Source: DASQFI01 sp035633215
GTDB taxonomy: Bacteria > Acidobacteriota > Vicinamibacteria > Vicinamibacterales > SCN-69-37
Direction of reading: 5' to 3'
NCBI GenBank assembly: GCA_035633215.1
Contig: DASQFI010000077.1
Location: forward strand, 1-17,131
DNA length: 17,131 bases
The position numbers and the translations under genes are program-made. Under the pieces are notes generated by a model. It saw nothing but the letters and a program-made list of their open reading frames with translations, ran no database searches and was not told where the DNA came from. Of this stretch, positions 14,688-17,131 are shown piece after piece; the stretch's first letter is position 1; the number at the start of each line of letters is the position of its first letter.

Positions 14688-15752
14688 TTATTTGATGACG
14701 CCTGCGGCCTGAAAATCGCTGCGAGTCGCGCCGGCCGTCAGTCCAGCACGATACACGGCTCGAGCCGCCTCGATGTCGAACGGCGTCAGCCGATTGGGCA
14801 ATGGAGCGGTCCCGAAACCCATCAGGGAAACTAAGGTCCCGTCGGACTGGCGGCCCAGCGGTTGCGCATTCACATGACAGAAACCGAGAACGATGTGACC
14901 AATTTCATGGGCAAATGGGACGCCCTCGCCAGTATTGGCCAGGACGCCATCTCGAAAGAGCGCACGCCCCGAATGGAATCTACCGGCGCGCCCTTGCACG
15001 AAGAACGGAGTGTAGCAAGCGAGGGCCGAGGCGCTGCAACAGCCAATGGGCGAGCACTCCGCGATCAGCGTGGGAGAAACCGCGTGACCGACCTCTGCGG
15101 AACCGACCGCCGGCACTGTGTCATCCGTGATCTCGACCACGGTCTGGATGGCGCCATCGGACGCCTCCGACACTTGGGCCAACGTCTGGCGCATGACCTC
15201 ACGCCAGCGAGGATCGATCGCGGTTGAGATCTTGTTGACGACGGTCGTCCCTCTCGCAAACCCTGCCATGATCTCAGGATTGATGTCGAAGCCTTGGGCG
15301 CAGTTGTCATCGGCTTCAGGCGTTCGCAAGGGTCCCGCCCCCAGGAAGATCCCCTCGACATAGTCGCGCCAATCTGGAACGACGACCGGGGTCTCTACCG
15401 ACGCGCCGCTGGTCCCCTCCGCATTTCGAGCTTTGACTCGAAGAAACGACTGGCCGATACGAGCGTCCTGCCACAGAAAGGACGGCGCGGTGACCGTGGT
15501 CGTCGCGACATCCGACGCGCCAGAGGCCGAGCCGATCTCAACCACATAGGCCGTGGCGCCGGCTGACGGGGTCCAGGTCATTTCGACGGTTCTCTGGACC
15601 ATCGAGATCGCGCCGAGACGGACAGCACCAGGAGCGGGCAGCCCCACCGGTGGCGTCGGACTAGGTCCGGCGGATTTTCCCCCGCACGCCGCCAGGCCCG
15701 CTAACGCTGTCGCCCATCCCGCGAGTGCGAAGAGGGGCGCTGAGGTAAACAT
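14688..15752 (-). CDS. Secreted lipoprotein with metzincin-like zinc site
   Basis: A 354-residue lipoprotein from ATG 15752; a TTG at 15779 in the same frame would add nine residues including an Arg. The signal peptide ends in lipobox LAAC (Cys 23), followed by a Gly/Pro/Ser linker. Residues ~38-125 look like a fibronectin type III domain (VEMTWTPSAGATAYVVEIGS ... FLRVKARNAEGTSGASVE). The C-terminal domain holds HEIGHIVLGFCH (282-293), preceded by FA, and a Met-turn-like SLMGFG (Met 311), then LTPFDIEAARAVYRAG as in metzincin tails. The zinc motif is HExxHxxxGxxH, one residue longer than the canonical HExxHxxGxxH. Several Cys (NCAQ, CSPIGCCSASALAC) could form disulfides. It is probably a surface zinc protease; activity is uncertain because of the spacing. 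No Shine-Dalgarno sequence is evident. Confidence 0.8.
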   Translation of the reverse strand: MFTSAPLFALAGWATALAGLAACGGKSAGPSPTPPVGLPAPGAVRLGAISMVQRTVEMTWTPSAGATAYVVEIGSASGASDVATTTVTAPSFLWQDARIGQSFLRVKARNAEGTSGASVETPVVVPDWRDYVEGIFLGAGPLRTPEADDNCAQGFDINPEIMAGFARGTTVVNKISTAIDPRWREVMRQTLAQVSEASDGAIQTVVEITDDTVPAVGSAEVGHAVSPTLIAECSPIGCCSASALACYTPFFVQGRAGRFHSGRALFRDGVLANTGEGVPFAHEIGHIVLGFCHVNAQPLGRQSDGTLVSLMGFGTAPLPNRLTPFDIEAARAVYRAGLTAGATRSDFQAAGVIK

Positions 15753-16082
15753 TTGGTGATTGGAAGGAGTGTACCTCAATCAGGCTCTGAATATGCATGA
15801 CGCTCGTTTCCTGAGTCCTCGAACGGGAGAGCGTCGCGTTAGTCAGCGAGTGACGAATGCCCGAAGGGCGGAGTCAGGAGGCCGGATATGGATCTTACGA
15901 TCGTAATGACGGCCGCTTCCTGCAACACTGCGAGATCTATACGTGCCGCGGTCGCGCCGACGGCTATGCGACTCCGCCGCAGCATTTACGCGGCCTCGCG
16001 ATTCTGCGGTGATCGGGGCCGGCGTGCCGTGCAAAGCGGAATCATCTTGACTGTTGTGCACAGTGTGCACACACTTGAAGAC
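15753..16082. promoter_or_regulatory. Divergent intergenic region with a 12-base palindrome
   Basis: This space separates the lipoprotein gene (minus) from the DUF433 gene (plus). It contains the perfect palindrome TTACGATCGTAA at 15895-15906. AGGAG at 15876-15880 lies 7 bases before ATG 15888, which is in frame with the DUF433 gene, but the 65 residues this would add are Arg/Ala-rich and unlike the family. No other gene is convincing here. Confidence 0.4.
16047..16075 (+). promoter_or_regulatory. Candidate operator/promoter of the DUF433-DUF5615 pair
   Basis: TTGACT at 16047-16052 resembles a -35 box. Directly downstream are two copies of the palindrome TGTGCACA (16055-16062 and 16064-16071) separated by one base, ending 11 bases before the DUF433 ATG. 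Antitoxins commonly repress their own promoter by binding such paired palindromes. The -10 region (CACACT at 16070-16075) is weak. Confidence 0.5.
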
Positions 16083-16460
16083 ATGAGCTCGGCCTACGTA
16101 TCCGGTCGCGTGCCTGCGCGTTACGAGCGGTTGGTGACCAAACAGGCACGCGCAGCCCGGACCTCAAAGAGCGATCTCGTCGCGCGATACGTTATCGAAA
16201 AGTGTCTCGAGACCGAGTTTCCCGGGATCTCCTTTCGCGATTCGCTTTCCGGCCGCGAAGCGTACCTGACCGGCCATCGCGTCGCCGTGTGGGAAGTCCT
16301 CGCCGTACACGAGGAGACCAACTCGGTAGAGAAGACGGCGAGCCATTTCCGATGGCCACGCGTACTCGTCAAGCGCGCTCTGGCCTATGCCAAAGCCTTC
16401 CCCGACGAGATCATGAGAGCGCGTGGCAGCGAAACAGACACAGCATCGGTTGTTGGCTGA
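16083..16460 (+). CDS. DUF433-domain protein, likely antitoxin
   Basis: A 125-residue protein with an N-terminal segment (YVSGRVPARYERLVTKQARA, SKSDLVARYVIEK) reminiscent of a ribbon-helix-helix DNA-binding unit, and a C-terminal DUF433 domain: GISFRDSLSGREAYLTGHRV, AVWEVLAVHEETNSVEKTAS, and RWPRVLVKRALAYAKAFPDE. DUF433 proteins pair with PIN-like toxins, and the DUF5615 gene overlaps its 3' end by 38 bases, so I call it the antitoxin and likely autorepressor. ATG 16083 is chosen over the upstream in-frame ATG 15888 because family-like sequence begins here; GAAG is a weak ribosome-binding site. The toxin-antitoxin role is inferred from gene pairing and known domain associations. Confidence 0.85.
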   Translation: MSSAYVSGRVPARYERLVTKQARAARTSKSDLVARYVIEKCLETEFPGISFRDSLSGREAYLTGHRVAVWEVLAVHEETNSVEKTASHFRWPRVLVKRALAYAKAFPDEIMRARGSETDTASVVG

Positions 16461-16818
16461 CGAAAACACCTCTCATCGATTGGTATCGGCCTGCCGGCGG
16501 CTGGTTAGTGGGTTCCCAATTGTCCACATCGCACGGTGGCAGGATGGGGCATGGCTGGGCGTCGACGATGCAGCGCTGTTGATCGCTTGCGCTGACGCTG
16601 GGTTGGTGCTGGTCGCGTTCGATCGGGCGACGCTCCCTTGGCACGCAGGTCAGGTGGTCCGCGCGGGTGAGAATCACGGGGGCCTCATCCTGTTCCGCCG
16701 CAGCGTCCGCGCCACGGACTATGGCCACCAAGCGCGGCTGCTGACGGACTTCTGGGCTGCTGAAGGTCAGGCCTGGAATTGGATCGACCGAATCGTCTAC
16801 CTACCGAAGTCGCCGTAA
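16423..16818 (+). CDS. DUF5615 PIN-like protein, likely toxin nuclease
   Basis: A 131-residue protein from GTG 16423. The DUF5615 (PIN-like, Mut7-C-related) core begins almost at once: RLLADENTSHRLVSACRRLV with the conserved Asp-Glu-Asn, then VDDAALLIACADAGLVLVAF and its following Asp (FDRATLP), which match the family's D-E-N, D-D and T/F-x-D positions forming the putative metal site. The C-terminal part (GGLILFRRSVRATDY) completes the fold. It overlaps the DUF433 gene by 38 bases, implying coupled translation, and ends 20 bases before repeat copy 3. By analogy to VapC, RNA cleavage is proposed; this has not been shown for most DUF5615 members. Confidence 0.85.
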   Translation: MAAKQTQHRLLADENTSHRLVSACRRLVSGFPIVHIARWQDGAWLGVDDAALLIACADAGLVLVAFDRATLPWHAGQVVRAGENHGGLILFRRSVRATDYGHQARLLTDFWAAEGQAWNWIDRIVYLPKSP

Positions 16819-16838
16819 GCAATCACGCGACCAATTTT

Positions 16839-17002
16839 TGGTCGGGGCGCCGAGATTCGAACTCGGGACCCCCTGCGCCCAAGGCAGAGCCGATGATCGC
16901 GCGAAATCCTAGCATTTCTTTCGGGCCAGAAATCGCGCGATTGTAGGAGCTTGTGGGCGGTTGTGGGCCGATGAGGCAGAAAGTAGCTACAAATCCGCTA
17001 CA
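16839..17002 (-). repeat. 164-base repeat copy 3 with tRNA-Pro(TGG) 3' half
   Basis: Third copy of the unit, same length and orientation. Bases 16839-16890 are identical to the tRNA-Pro half in copies 1 and 2; the arm ends with the invariant 20-mer at 16983-17002. Beyond it the sequence is unrelated to what follows copies 1 and 2 until the short motif at 17100-17112. No tRNA 5' half is found between here and the window end, so the intact tRNA-Pro gene, if near, lies further right. Confidence 0.87.
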
Positions 17003-17072
17003 AGCGTGGCAGACAATTCACATTCCGTTCGCAGGCTGAGAGACAGGGAGTCCACGAGCCTGCACCGTTGAA

Positions 17073-17101
17073 ACGCGTTGTGGTCGCAGGGCATTCTCTA
17101 A
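17073..17101 (+). repeat. 29-base direct repeat, copy 2 (partner at 2515-2543)
   Basis: It matches 2515-2543 in 28 of 29 bases. It lies 71 bases beyond repeat copy 3 and runs straight into AATCCTGGCGTTT (17100-17112), a 13-base exact match to the arm of repeat copy 2 (14420-14432), so this position appears to be a junction of two dispersed sequences. Confidence 0.7.
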
Positions 17102-17131
17102 TCCTGGCGTTTTTCTTGGCCCCAACGCGTG

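Larger units (their letters stand above)
7443..17002. mobile_element. Candidate tRNA-targeting island array (inferred)
   Basis: Three direct 164-base repeats, each a tRNA-Pro 3' half plus a conserved arm, split this span into cargo blocks of about 6.7 kb (7607-14353) and 2.3 kb (14518-16838). The cargo is unlike the flanking PadR/ADOP chromosome segment: a biosynthetic operon in the first block, a secreted metalloprotease-like lipoprotein and a toxin-antitoxin-like pair in the second. This fits successive integrations at one tRNA-Pro gene that would lie to the right of the window. No integrase, transposase or intact tRNA is visible, so mobility is inferred only from the repeats. Confidence 0.4.

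Noticed and set aside
15888..16082. N-terminal extension of the DUF433 protein from ATG 15888
   Set aside because: It has a good AGGAG ribosome-binding site, but the 65 extra residues are Arg/Ala-rich and unlike the family, and the candidate operator would then lie inside the gene.
7443..17002. Integron attC or CRISPR-type repeat array
   Set aside because: The units are 164 bases with tRNA halves, kilobases apart, without attC folding, an integrase, short spacers or cas genes.

Overview
The window is GC-rich (visibly well above 60% G+C), with many GTG starts and long antisense open frames. A PadR-type repressor coupled to an 'Acidobacterial duplicated orphan permease' (ADOP) points to Acidobacteriota, plausibly the Vicinamibacteria side. 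This assignment rests on gene content only; no rRNA or other phylogenetic marker is present.

Left part (1-7430), ordinary chromosome with some decay. It holds a proline-rich lipoprotein of unknown function (16-1191, +), an HU-family DNA-binding protein (1271-1618, -), a short RDD-type membrane protein lacking its first helix (1728-2042, -), a 500-base stretch with only gene remnants (2097-2602), and the PadR/ADOP pair (2603-5562, +; four-base GTGA overlap). A c-type haem-binding protein (5571-6047, -) follows, fused at its 5' end to a truncated intradiol-dioxygenase-like gene (to 6279, -). Last is an extended-SDR NAD-dependent epimerase (6402-7427, +).

Right part (7443-17131), an accessory region. 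Three copies of a 164-base direct repeat (7443-7606, 14354-14517, 16839-17002), all exactly the same length, divide it. The first 52 bases are identical in all copies. On the minus strand they are the 3' half of a tRNA-Pro(TGG), from anticodon stem to encoded CCA, with no 5' half. The other 112 bases are about 86% identical and end in an invariant 20-mer holding a direct repeat of GCTACA. This is the architecture expected of tyrosine-recombinase attachment sites left by successive integrations at one tRNA gene. Beside copy 1 lies a 3' half of tRNA-Arg(TCT) in the opposite orientation (7632-7681). No recombinase gene is in the window.

Between copies 1 and 2 is a compact minus-strand operon of five genes: hexapeptide acyltransferase, glutamine-dependent asparagine-synthase-like amidotransferase, stand-alone acyl carrier protein, AMP-forming acyl ligase and NAD-synthase-like amidating enzyme. 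The last four are linked by overlaps or a 4-base gap. Together they look like a unit that activates an acid, holds it on a carrier and amidates it, as in polysaccharide/exosortase-associated loci. Upstream of it lie an 11-base tandem repeat and a frameshifted gene. Between copies 2 and 3 are a secreted lipoprotein with a metzincin-like zinc site of unusual spacing and a DUF433/DUF5615 toxin-antitoxin-like pair with a candidate operator. The best candidate for an undescribed system is therefore the tRNA-half-bounded cargo array itself, reminiscent of tRNA-targeting cargo elements such as tycheposons.
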